This document shows, piece after piece, positions 8,947 to 17,108 of a stretch of DNA of 64,000 bases (position 1 is the first letter of the stretch; the number at the start of each line of letters is the position of its first letter). Origin of the DNA: Mammaliicoccus lentus. Lineage in GTDB: Bacteria > Bacillota > Bacilli > Staphylococcales > Staphylococcaceae. The notes under the pieces were generated by a model. The model worked only from the letters and a program-made list of their open reading frames with translations. It was not told the DNA's origin and did not search any database. The stretch lies in assembly GCF_002902755.1 (NCBI RefSeq), contig NZ_PPRS01000006.1, positions 1 to 64,000 of the forward strand, written 5' to 3'. The position numbers and the translations under genes were made by a program.

Positions 8947-11518
8947 ATGAAAAAAATCATCTATTTAATATTCATTACATTATTTTGCGCGATAATTTTT
9001 TATATACCAACTATCTATAAATTTATGAATTATGATTATTTATATACAAGTATTGGTGATGGATTAAAACAAATGATACCTTTTCAAATATATCTCATAC
9101 AACATGCTAAACTATTTACAATGTTTTACGATATTGATTTTGGATTAGGAGGAGACTACTTCTCTGATCTAAGTTATTATTACGCTACCTCACCATTTGC
9201 TTGGATAGGAATTGTATTCGTTCTAGCTTATCAATTTTTTTCACAATCACAGGACCTGCTAAATATCGTATTAACCAACCAAATTGTGATTGCTATCTTT
9301 AAATGTGCATGTATTATTTTTATTACATACTTATTATTATTAAAATATCATTTAAATAGAGTATTAGCCTTTGCAGGAAGTATTTTATACGCTTGGTCAA
9401 CTGTGTATTATTACTTTACTTTTACATGGTCGTTTTTCAGTGATGTTATGTTTTATCTTCCTTTAGCATTATTAGGAATTGAGCGATTATTTACCCAAAA
9501 AAAAACCTACAGTACTCATTATAGCTATTGCAATCACAATAACATCTAATTTTTATTTTACTTATTATCAATTTATCATTTTAGCATTCTATGTGTTATA
9601 TAGAATTATATTTAAATATGAAAAAGACATCGTAAATATAAAGCAAAAATTCATCTATACAATCGTTTCAGTATTTATTGCCTTTTTAATTGGTAATTTT
9701 GGATTCGTTCAAGGTGTTTTATCTTACTTAGAAAATGACCGAAGTATCATGAATAATAATGTTGATTTAATAATCCCATTTATAAAACAATATAATGTAT
9801 TATATGGTGGATTTTATATTACTATTTCTTTCTTATCTGTTACTTCTTTATTTTTACGCCCTTTATATAAAAAGTATTATTTTAAGCTCTTTGCTATAGC
9901 TACAATCATATGTCTTATTGGCTCACTATCACCATATTTCGATTCATTTTTTAACGGGTTCTCAATGCCTCAAAGAAGATGGGTTTACGCTCTAGCGTTA
10001 TCTACTGCTATTTTAACCGCTATGGTAGTACAACACATTAAATTAATAACGATCAAACAGTTTTTATTAGCGTCAATATTACCTATTACCGCTATTTTAG
10101 TAACAGCTATTTGGCAACAAACATTTTATTATTGGTTAATTTTTGTACCTATTTTATGCATTTTACTATTGTTTAAAATAACTTATAAACACCAATATAT
10201 TAATATTCTTATTTGTATCGTTTTAATGGCGAGTCAATTTGCTTTAATTTATGACTATCAAAATAAAATACTTTCAAAATATACACCTAAGAAGGATTCC
10301 ATTAAAGATTCTCATATATATACAGAGAAAACAGCTTCTAAAATTAATCATTTAAAAGAAAATAAAATAGATGATTTAAGAAGAATCGATATGTTGAGCC
10401 CAATCACAGTCAATTCACCTATGTACTATAACTTTAATAGCGCAAAACTGTATAGCAGTATATACAATGCAGATATATTAAAGTTTTATGAAAAAGATTT
10501 ATTTGTGAGTATGCCTAAAAATAGCAATAGTTATTATGCTGGCTTTTCAGAAAGAAGTAACTTAAACAGCTTGTTTAACGTCGATTACGTAATCAAGGAT
10601 AAGAACGACTTACATTACCCTACTAACACTGAGAGAATTGATTCGTATAAGGATCAAGATAGAACTAATCGCATATATGAAAATACAAAAAAACTACCTA
10701 GTGCTCGAGTTGTTAATAAAGTATTTAATGATAAAAATTTAAATACACCACTAGTTAAAGAACATGCTATGTTAAATGGAATGATTGATAATCATAAAGA
10801 CTCAAAAGAACAAATTAAACAGCCAAAAGATTTACTTGATTCGTCTAAAATTTCGTATAACAATGCAAAACTAGACAATAAAGAATTAACTGTTACAAAA
10901 GATGGCGGTGGTTTAACAATTAATCTACCTAAAGACACTTCAGAAAAATATAAAGATTTATATTTAATGATAGATGCTGAGATCAAGAAACCAAAAGACA
11001 AAAATTATTACATTAAAGTGAATGAACATAAAATTTTCAGGCATAAATTATCATATACTTATGTAAGACCTAGCCATACAACTACAGCAAATATAAGAGC
11101 TCAAAATACTGTGCATATCAAACTTAAAAAAGGCACTTATCATTTTGATTTAAAATCAATTCAAGGAGAAGATTTTTCAACTTTAAAAAATGCTGTGAAA
11201 CAAAGTAAAAATCAAGATATTAAGTTTCACAATAAAAATAATCACTACCAAATTGATATGAAACGACACCCTTCTGGTCATCTCGTCATGCCACTTGTCT
11301 ATAGAGAAGGATTGAAAGCTACCGTTGATGGGAAACCTGTAGATATAAAGAAAGTAAATTATATTATGTCTAGTATTCCTGTTGAAAAAGGTCAAAAGAA
11401 AGTTATCATTACTTATCAACCGCCATTATTTAAAACGAGTATGGTCGCAATGTTTATAGGTGTCATACTATTAATTGTATTTCGTAAAACTATACGTAAA
11501 AAAGATTCTAAAATATAA
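8947..11518 (+). pseudogene. Second YfhO-family protein, frameshifted in an A9 run
   Basis: The reading frame opens at ATG 8947 (GAGGG upstream, MKKIIYLIF...) and carries the YfhO signature SIGDGLKQMIPFQIYL...DFGLGGDYFSDLSYYYAT. It is lost at nine consecutive A (9497-9505) and reaches a stop at 9549. The next frame resumes directly with KKPTVLIIAIAITITSNFYF, which aligns with KKIGMFILIVALTFINNFYF of the upstream paralogue. Removing one A would give an intact protein of about 856 residues, close to the 864 of yfhO. The downstream 2 kb is uninterrupted. The lesion is therefore recent, a sequencing error, or a programmed or phase-variable slippage site. The predicted role is extracellular glycosyl transfer to a teichoic acid. 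Confidence 0.8.
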
Positions 11519-11542
11519 ATTTCTTTCTCAAAATTAAAAAAC

Positions 11543-11577
11543 AAAACCGGCTAAGACAAAATGTCTCAGCCGGTTTT
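11543..11577. terminator. Bidirectional terminator, GGCT-GACA repeat family
   Basis: A 16-bp stem with one mismatch (AAAACCGGCTAAGACA against TGTCTCAGCCGGTTTT) encloses a 3-base loop. It is flanked by A-runs on one side and T-runs on the other. It lies between the convergent ends of the second yfhO (+) and rplS (-). The GGCT..GACA/TGTC..AGCC core recurs at 37642, 58084 and 63486. Confidence 0.85.
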
Positions 11578-11613
11578 CTACTTAAAATAAAGGACAAACC
11601 CTTATATTTTAAT

Positions 11614-11964
11614 TTATCTAATTTCTTTAATACGAGCAGCTTTACCACGTAAGCTACGTAAGTAGTAAAGTTTCGCACGACGTACTTTACCGCGACGTTT
11701 AACTTCAATCTTTTCGATTTTAGGAGTGTGTACTGGGAATGTACGTTCAACTCCAACACCGTAAGATAATTTACGAACTGTAAATGTTTCTGAAATTCCG
11801 CCACCACGACGTTTGATTACTACACCTTCGAATACTTGGATACGCTCACGGCTACCCTCAACGATACGTACGTGAACACGTAAAGTGCCACCTGCGCGGA
11901 ATGTAGGAATATCCGTACGTAATTGGTCTTTAGTTACTGCTTCGATTAACTTATGATTACTCAT
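11614..11964 (-). CDS. rplS: 50S ribosomal protein L19
   Basis: L19 sits at the interface of the two ribosomal subunits. The 116 residues include the family core [35 protein letters not shown] at about 24-58 and a basic C-terminal [33 protein letters not shown] precedes the start at good spacing. It is the last gene of the rpsP-khpA-rimM-trmD-rplS group but has its own promoter and structured leader. Confidence 0.98.
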   Translation of the reverse strand: MSNHKLIEAVTKDQLRTDIPTFRAGGTLRVHVRIVEGSRERIQVFEGVVIKRRGGGISETFTVRKLSYGVGVERTFPVHTPKIEKIEVKRRGKVRRAKLYYLRSLRGKAARIKEIR

Positions 11965-12067
11965 TTATATTCTCTCCTTCTGACTATGTTCTTGCCCAAT
12001 AATAAATTTAAAATACATTCAATGCTGGCAGCGGATCATAGTGATTTTGTGCTCACACACTTATAAT
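11965..12067 (-). promoter_or_regulatory. rplS 5' leader, probable L19 autoregulatory element
   Basis: The roughly 100-nt leader of rplS can fold with ACTATG (read on the minus strand, 12037-12042) pairing to CATAGT (11983-11988). GCC/GGC pairs lie inside, and a small GTGTGAGCAC hairpin lies at the 5' end. Firmicute rplS genes are known to carry an L19-responsive leader (Rfam L19_leader). Position, size and fold agree with it, but the match was not tested with a covariance model. Confidence 0.5.
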
Positions 12068-12096
12068 ACTATATCATAATGCTTATTTTCATTCAA
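12068..12096 (-). promoter_or_regulatory. rplS promoter
   Basis: TTGAAT (12091-12096), 17 bp and TATAGT (12068-12073) on the minus strand, at the end of trmD. This gives rplS its own transcript and a leader of about 100 nt. Confidence 0.65.
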
Positions 12097-12097
12097 T

Positions 12098-12820
12098 CTA
12101 TTTTTTATTGTTGTTTAGAAATTTTTTGTCTTTTTCAGTTAGTGGATATTGCTCTAATAAATCCGGTCTTCTTTCCAAAGTTCTTAATAGAGATTGTTCA
12201 TGTCTCCACTTGTCGATGTTTGCATGATTCCCTGATAACAATACATCAGGAACTTTCATGCCTTGATAATCAGCCGGTCTTGTATATTGTGGGTGTTCAA
12301 GTAAACCAGATGAAAATGAATCATCTTCATGAGATACTTGATTTCCTAAAACTCCTGGTACTAATCTTACAATTGCGTCTGTCATTGTCATGCTCGCCAG
12401 CTCTCCGCCAGTCAATACATAGTCACCTATTGATATTTCATCTGTTACACAATGCGTTCTAATTCTTTCATCATATCCTTCATAATGACCGCATATAAAC
12501 ACAATGTGTTCACTTTCAGATAATGATTCAGCTTTTTCCTGTGTAAACGGTTCTCCTTGAGGGCACATTAAAATAACTCTTGTATCTGGTGTTTTATCTA
12601 AATCTTCCAAGGCGTTAAAGATTGGTTCTGGTTTCAATACCATACCTTGTCCGCCACCGTATGGATAATCATCTACTTGTGAATGTTTGTTATTTGCATA
12701 ATCTCTAAAATTCACTGTATTAAATGATACGATATTTTTATCTTGAGCTCTTTTCATAATAGAATGATTAAGAACACCTTCGTACATTTCAGGGAATAAA
12801 GTTAAATAATCAATTTTCAT
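12098..12820 (-). CDS. trmD: tRNA (guanine-N1)-methyltransferase TrmD
   Basis: TrmD methylates G37 next to the anticodon of tRNAs reading CNN and CGG codons and so prevents +1 frameshifting. The 240-residue protein begins [15 protein letters not shown]. It has the SPOUT trefoil-knot motifs [25 protein letters not shown] and [14 protein letters not shown], then a helical C-terminal domain. The start codon shares a base with the end of rimM, which indicates coupled translation. Cytosolic. Confidence 0.98.
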   Translation of the reverse strand: MKIDYLTLFPEMYEGVLNHSIMKRAQDKNIVSFNTVNFRDYANNKHSQVDDYPYGGGQGMVLKPEPIFNALEDLDKTPDTRVILMCPQGEPFTQEKAESLSESEHIVFICGHYEGYDERIRTHCVTDEISIGDYVLTGGELASMTMTDAIVRLVPGVLGNQVSHEDDSFSSGLLEHPQYTRPADYQGMKVPDVLLSGNHANIDKWRHEQSLLRTLERRPDLLEQYPLTEKDKKFLNNNKK

Positions 12821-13320
12821 TAGTCTAATAAACCTTCCATCGGTTCTATTCTGATTGATTTATTTTCAATGTCTATGTCTTTAACAACATCTTCAATATA
12901 AGGAATGAGATACTCTTTCTCTCCATTAACCACCCACACATCATTTGCACCAGTTTCAAAAATTTCTGTTACTTCTCCAATTGCATCTTTTTCGACGAAT
13001 ACTGTACAACCGATTATATCTGAATAATAATATTCATTTTCATCTAATTCAATTGCATCATTTTCTTGCTCTTGAAAAATTTTAGAACCTTTTAAGTGCT
13101 CAATTTCGTTTATGTTTTGAACACCTTCAAACGTTAATAAATGAAAATTTTTATGCATTCTGTGAGATGCGATTACAAAAGTTTGTTCCTCTTTACTATG
13201 TTTAACTGTTACATGTTGACCAGGTTGAAATCTTTCATCAGTAAAATCTGATTCAGACATTACTTTGACTTCACCTTTGATTCCATGCGTATTTACGATT
13301 TTCCCAATTTCAACGTTCAT
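12820..13320 (-). CDS. rimM: Ribosome maturation factor RimM
   Basis: RimM binds S19 and helps the head of the 30S subunit mature. The 166 residues hold the N-terminal RimM barrel ([16 protein letters not shown], about 5-20) and the C-terminal PRC barrel (IGCTVFV...[17 protein letters not shown]...[14 protein letters not shown]). It is separated from khpA by a hairpin with a T-run, so transcription may be partly attenuated before rimM-trmD. Its stop overlaps the trmD start. Confidence 0.97.
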   Translation of the reverse strand: MNVEIGKIVNTHGIKGEVKVMSESDFTDERFQPGQHVTVKHSKEEQTFVIASHRMHKNFHLLTFEGVQNINEIEHLKGSKIFQEQENDAIELDENEYYYSDIIGCTVFVEKDAIGEVTEIFETGANDVWVVNGEKEYLIPYIEDVVKDIDIENKSIRIEPMEGLLD

Positions 13321-13360
13321 CTAGCATTGCCTCCTAACTGTTGTTTCATCAACAATAAAA

Positions 13361-13384
13361 AAGAGCACCAAAGTAGGCACTCTT
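13361..13384 (-). terminator. Hairpin terminator or attenuator between khpA and rimM
   Basis: On the minus strand AAGAGTGCC pairs with GGTGCTCTT (two G-U wobbles) around a 6-base loop, and six T follow. The wobbles pair only in minus-strand RNA, so it acts on the rpsP-khpA transcript. The stem overlaps the khpA stop codon. Confidence 0.65.
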
Positions 13385-13610
13385 AATTAACCTCTACAAA
13401 CACTTTCTTTCCATACTCGTTCATTGAACCAGACACAATTGTACGAATTGCTTTAATCATTCTGCCCTTCTTACCAATAATTCTGCCAATGTCCTCTTCA
13501 TGAACGTCTATATTGAACGTAATGCTAGAATCTTGTTCATCTTTAGATATATTGATGTTCTCCGGATAATCTACGAGCGGTACTATAATTGTTTGTATTA
13601 ATTTTTCCAT
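13383..13610 (-). CDS. khpA: KH-domain RNA-binding protein KhpA (YlqC)
   Basis: This 75-residue protein is almost entirely a single type II KH domain. The RNA-binding GxxG loop is seen in IGRIIGKKGRMIKAIR (about residues 42-57). KhpA partners with KhpB/Jag in Firmicutes and affects cell elongation and RNA metabolism. It lies 12 bp after rpsP in the same transcript, the standard arrangement. Confidence 0.93.
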   Translation of the reverse strand: MEKLIQTIIVPLVDYPENINISKDEQDSSITFNIDVHEEDIGRIIGKKGRMIKAIRTIVSGSMNEYGKKVFVEVN

Positions 13611-13622
13611 TATAATCTATCT

Positions 13623-13898
13623 TTACTTAGAAAGTTTAGAATTATGGTATTTTTCCATGATACCGTGTGTTGATAAGATATCACGAACTGTATCAGTTGG
13701 TTTTGCTCCATCTTTTAACCATTTTAAAGCTAATTCTTCATCAATTTTAACAATTGAACCTGATTTAGCAACTGGATCATAAGTACCGATTGGTTCGATA
13801 ATACGACCATCACGTGGAGAACGTGCATCTGCTACTACTATACGATAAAATGGGTTTCTTTTTGAACCCTTGCGTGTTAAACGAATTTTAACTGCCAT
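13623..13898 (-). CDS. rpsP: 30S ribosomal protein S16
   Basis: S16 is an assembly protein of the 30S body. The 91-residue protein starts [32 protein letters not shown] (first 32 residues diagnostic). I use the ATG at 13898 because AAGGAG lies 9 bases upstream. A longer frame from 13919 would put that ribosome site inside the gene. It is the first gene of its operon, read from the strong promoter at 13946-13974. Confidence 0.98.
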   Translation of the reverse strand: MAVKIRLTRKGSKRNPFYRIVVADARSPRDGRIIEPIGTYDPVAKSGSIVKIDEELALKWLKDGAKPTDTVRDILSTHGIMEKYHNSKLSK

Positions 13899-13945
13899 GT
13901 TTAAAAACTCCTTACTCATTTATAATTTCTTTTCTACAAGTAAAT

Positions 13946-13974
13946 ACTATAACAGGATATAAAAAGTTTGTAAA
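13946..13974 (-). promoter_or_regulatory. rpsP promoter
   Basis: TTTACA (13969-13974), a 17-bp spacer and TATAGT (13946-13951) on the minus strand, about 48 bp before the rpsP start. It lies downstream of the terminator at 14054-14099, so rpsP is uncoupled from ffh. Confidence 0.75.
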
Positions 13975-14053
13975 GTGTTTTCTCTTTACCAATTTAAATT
14001 TGTCTAAAATTTGTTTATAAAAAGATGGATTTCTATCTAACCATACTCAAAAT

Positions 14054-14099
14054 AATTCTCCTAATCCCTTATATATTTAATTAACGGATTAGGAGAATT
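14054..14099 (-). terminator. Terminator after the structured RNA and ffh
   Basis: A perfect 14-bp stem (AATTCTCCTAATCC with GGATTAGGAGAATT) has an 18-base AT-rich loop. A short T-rich stretch follows on the minus strand. It ends either ffh or the structured RNA directly upstream of it. Confidence 0.7.
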
Positions 14100-14107
14100 T
14101 ATTTATA

Positions 14108-14205
14108 CTCGATTTTGAAAGTGAATGCTTGCCTGGAGTATGGCCCGAGCCTTTAGTCTCTCGCGCATACTATTCCCCTGGGCGTCATCACTTTACAAAA
14201 TCGCG
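14108..14205 (-). ncRNA. Unassigned structured RNA between ffh and rpsP
   Basis: A block clearly richer in GC than its surroundings folds into nested stems. Outermost is CGATTTTG/CAAAATCG (14196-14203 with 14110-14117). Next is AAAGTGA/TCACTTT (14188-14194 with 14118-14124). A GCC/GGC pairing follows, then AGTATG/CATACT (14166-14171 with 14137-14142). The apical stem CGAG/CTCG has a roughly 10-base loop. A terminator hairpin follows on the minus strand at 14054-14099, and rpsP has its own promoter after that. It could be an independent small RNA or a stable 3' UTR of ffh. I see no SRP-RNA domain IV motif and do not recognise the family. Confidence 0.6.
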
Positions 14206-14234
14206 ACAATTACTTGTTAGTAATTTATTTTAAA

Positions 14235-15599
14235 TTAAAATGGTAAATTCATTCCTTGGAATGGATTGCTACCTTTTTTGCCTTTTTTACCTTTTTTATT
14301 GCTACCAGTAAATTGTTTCATCATTTTTTTCATTTCGCCAAATTGTTTAATCAATCTATTCACTTCTTGTAATGAACGACCAGAACCTTTAGCGATACGA
14401 CGTTTTCTAGAAACGTTCAGTATTTCTGGATTACTTCTTTCTTCTAATGTCATAGATCTAATAATAGCTTGAACATTATCTATTTGTTTAGGATCCATGT
14501 TTGCATTTTTCATACCCTTCATTTTATTAGCTCCAGGTATCATGTTCATTAAATCATCTAATGGACCTAAGTCTTTAACTTGCTCTAGCTGATCTAAGAA
14601 ATCATCGAATGTAAACGCAGAAGTTCGCATTTTCTTTTCTAATTCTTTAGCTTTTGTTTCATCTACACCTTGTTGAGCTTTTTCGATTAAACTTAATACA
14701 TCACCCATACCTAAGATTCTAGATGCCATACGTTCTGGATGGAATAATTCAAGTCCATCTAATTTTTCACTCATACCGATAAATTTAATAGGTTTTTCAG
14801 TTACAGAACGAATAGATAGGGCAGCACCACCACGTGTGTCTCCGTCTAATTTCGTTAATGTAACACCTGAAATATCTAAAGTTTCATCAAATGATTCTGC
14901 TACATTTACAGCATCTTGACCAGTCATTGCATCTACAACTAACATGATTTCATCAGGTGTAGAAACTTCTTTCACATCAACCAACTCATTCATTAATGCT
15001 TCATCAATATGAAGTCGTCCAGCTGTATCAATGATAACAAAATCCAAGTGTTCTTCTTTAGCATATTTTAATGCATTTTCCGTAATTTCTTTAGGACTTA
15101 CTTGATCTCCTTCAGTATAGACAGGGACATCTATTTGTTTACCAACTGTTTGTAATTGTTGAATAGCAGCCGGTCTATAAATATCACATGCTACTAATAA
15201 AGGCTTTTTATTATAATTTTTTCTCATTAGCATAGCTAATTTACCAGCAGTTGTCGTTTTACCTGCACCTTGTAAACCAACCATCATCACCACTGTTGGT
15301 GGCTTAGTACTCATATTAATTTTGCTATTTTCTCCACCCATTAAAGCTGTTAATTCATCTTGAACAATTTTAATAACTTGTTGTCCAGGTGTTAAAGATT
15401 GCATAACATCTGCGCCAAGGGCACGTTCTGAAACAGTGTTAACAAATTTCTTTACGACTTTAAAGTTAACGTCTGCTTCTAATAATGCTAAACGTACTTC
15501 ACGCATCATTGCTTTAATATCTTGTTCAGTTACCTTACCTTTACCTTTGATGCGTTGCATCGTGGCTTGAAGTCTCTCGGATAAACCTTCAAATGCCAT
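14235..15599 (-). CDS. ffh: Signal recognition particle GTPase Ffh (SRP54)
   Basis: Ffh binds signal sequences and the SRP RNA and delivers ribosomes to FtsY at the membrane. Domains in order are the helical N domain (1-90), the G domain with P-loop GLQGAGKTTTAGKLA (about 108-122), DTAGRLHID, TKLDGDTRGG, and a Met-rich M domain (about 330-430). In the M domain, RKRRIAKGSGRS contacts RNA. The C-terminus is Lys/Gly-rich (GKKGKKGKKG). Length 454 is normal. It follows ylxM by 11 bp, in the ftsY-ylxM-ffh unit. Confidence 0.98.
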   Translation of the reverse strand: MAFEGLSERLQATMQRIKGKGKVTEQDIKAMMREVRLALLEADVNFKVVKKFVNTVSERALGADVMQSLTPGQQVIKIVQDELTALMGGENSKINMSTKPPTVVMMVGLQGAGKTTTAGKLAMLMRKNYNKKPLLVACDIYRPAAIQQLQTVGKQIDVPVYTEGDQVSPKEITENALKYAKEEHLDFVIIDTAGRLHIDEALMNELVDVKEVSTPDEIMLVVDAMTGQDAVNVAESFDETLDISGVTLTKLDGDTRGGAALSIRSVTEKPIKFIGMSEKLDGLELFHPERMASRILGMGDVLSLIEKAQQGVDETKAKELEKKMRTSAFTFDDFLDQLEQVKDLGPLDDLMNMIPGANKMKGMKNANMDPKQIDNVQAIIRSMTLEERSNPEILNVSRKRRIAKGSGRSLQEVNRLIKQFGEMKKMMKQFTGSNKKGKKGKKGSNPFQGMNLPF

Positions 15600-15610
15600 A
15601 ATTTCTCCTC

Positions 15611-15946
15611 CTATTCAAGAATCTCTAAGCGTTTTATAGCTTGCTTAATTTCTTGATTATCTGATGACAATCTTTTTAATTCTTGTATTATAGACTGTCT
15701 TTCTTTAAATTTTTTAAAGAGTTGCAATTTCGTTTCATATTCTTCTAACAACTCATCTGTCCGTTTTATATTATCATATACAGCTTGTCGACTCACTTGA
15801 TAAGTCTCTGCAATTTCACTTAAAGCATAATCTTCCAAATAATATAGTTCTAAATAGTTGCGTTGCTTTTCAGTTAATAATCCTTGATAAAAATCAAACA
15901 GATAATTCATGCGCATTGTTTTGATTAAATCATTATTTTCTTTCAT
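15611..15946 (-). CDS. ylxM: YlxM family putative SRP-associated helix-turn-helix protein
   Basis: This 111-residue protein begins [20 protein letters not shown]. It has a sigma-70 region-4-like helix-turn-helix, [30 protein letters not shown], at about residues 42-71. YlxM is co-encoded with ffh and ftsY across Firmicutes, and in streptococci it stimulates SRP GTPase activity. I place the start at 15946, where staphylococcal homologues begin. It overlaps the ftsY stop by 14 bp. A second ATG two codons earlier is equally possible. Confidence 0.9.
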   Translation of the reverse strand: MKENNDLIKTMRMNYLFDFYQGLLTEKQRNYLELYYLEDYALSEIAETYQVSRQAVYDNIKRTDELLEEYETKLQLFKKFKERQSIIQELKRLSSDNQEIKQAIKRLEILE

Positions 15947-17108
15947 CTTCATCCACTTCTTCAGTTGTATTTTCAACACTTTCATTTGATTCAATCATAT
16001 CAGCAAATAACCCATATACGTAACTTTCAGCATCAAATGGTTGTAAATCATCCATTTTTTCACCTAATCCTACAAATTTAACTGGAATTTGTAGTTCATT
16101 ACGTATGGCTAATACAATACCACCTTTTGCTGTACCGTCAAGCTTAGTTAACACAATACCTGTTACTTGAGTTACTTCTTTAAATGATTTGGCTTGAGAT
16201 AAAGCATTCTGACCTGTCGTTGCATCTAAAGCTAACAATACTTCGTGTGGTGCACCAGGAATATTACGATCTATAACTTTTCTTACTTTCTGTAATTCAT
16301 TCATCAAGTTCGCTTTGTTTTGTAATCTTCCAGCTGTATCACAAATTAAAACATCCGCTCCACGACTTTTAGCAGCGTTAACTGCATCATACATTACTGC
16401 AGCTGGATCTGAGCCTTCTTTTTGACTGATGACTTCAACGCCAACTCTTTCTCCCCATACTTGTAATTGTTCAATTGCACCTGCACGGAAAGTGTCACCA
16501 GCGGCTAATATTACTTTTTTACCTTCTTGTTTATATCTATGCGCTAATTTACCGATTGTAGTCGTTTTTCCAACTCCATTAACACCGACCATCAATATAA
16601 CGTTTAATCTGTCATCCTCAATGTCCATGCGGTCAATCTCTTGATCACCTTGAACATATATGTCTACGATTTTTTCTACAATTACTTCTCTAAGCTCTTC
16701 TGTTTCAGTAATGTTTTGACGTTTAGCTTCCATACGTAGCTCATCAACAAGTTCCATTACTGTATTAAATCCTACGTCTGCTTGAATTAACATTTCTTCT
16801 AACGCTTCAAAGAAATCTTCGTCGACTTTTCTGTAAACAGCTAACAAGTCATTTAATTTGTTTTGGAAATTCTCTCTAGATTTTTCTAGACCTTGCTTAA
16901 ATTTAGCACCTAGTTGTTCTGATTCCCACTCTTCAAATTCATCTAAAGACATTAAACCATCATTAAGTTCTACCGCTTCAGGATTTTGTTTTTCATTTGA
17001 TTCGGGAGGTAAATCTTCTATAGGTTGTTCCTCTTTAGTTTCAATTTCATCTTTTTTTACTTCATCGCTTGGTGCAAATTTATTTTTTAATCGTTTAAAA
17101 AAACTCAT
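15933..17108 (-). CDS. ftsY: Signal recognition particle receptor FtsY
   Basis: FtsY is the membrane-associated GTPase that docks SRP-ribosome complexes at the translocon. The first 80 residues are a highly acidic A domain. The N domain follows, then the G domain with [21 protein letters not shown] (P-loop near residue 200), [19 protein letters not shown] and [13 protein letters not shown]. The start overlaps the smc stop by 4 bp and the 3' end overlaps ylxM, so smc-ftsY-ylxM-ffh form one coupled unit. Length 391. Confidence 0.98.
   Translation of the reverse strand: MSFFKRLKNKFAPSDEVKKDEIETKEEQPIEDLPPESNEKQNPEAVELNDGLMSLDEFEEWESEQLGAKFKQGLEKSRENFQNKLNDLLAVYRKVDEDFFEALEEMLIQADVGFNTVMELVDELRMEAKRQNITETEELREVIVEKIVDIYVQGDQEIDRMDIEDDRLNVILMVGVNGVGKTTTIGKLAHRYKQEGKKVILAAGDTFRAGAIEQLQVWGERVGVEVISQKEGSDPAAVMYDAVNAAKSRGADVLICDTAGRLQNKANLMNELQKVRKVIDRNIPGAPHEVLLALDATTGQNALSQAKSFKEVTQVTGIVLTKLDGTAKGGIVLAIRNELQIPVKFVGLGEKMDDLQPFDAESYVYGLFADMIESNESVENTTEEVDEDERK

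Noticed and set aside
8857-9549. Separate 230-residue membrane protein gene before the second yfhO
   Set aside because: It is the N-terminal part of the same frameshifted YfhO protein, and an in-frame start before 8947 has no ribosome site.
14108-14205. SRP (4.5S/scRNA) assignment for the structured RNA next to ffh
   Set aside because: The conserved domain IV segment (GGUCAGG...GGAAGCAG type) is missing, and staphylococcal SRP RNA is encoded near dnaX.
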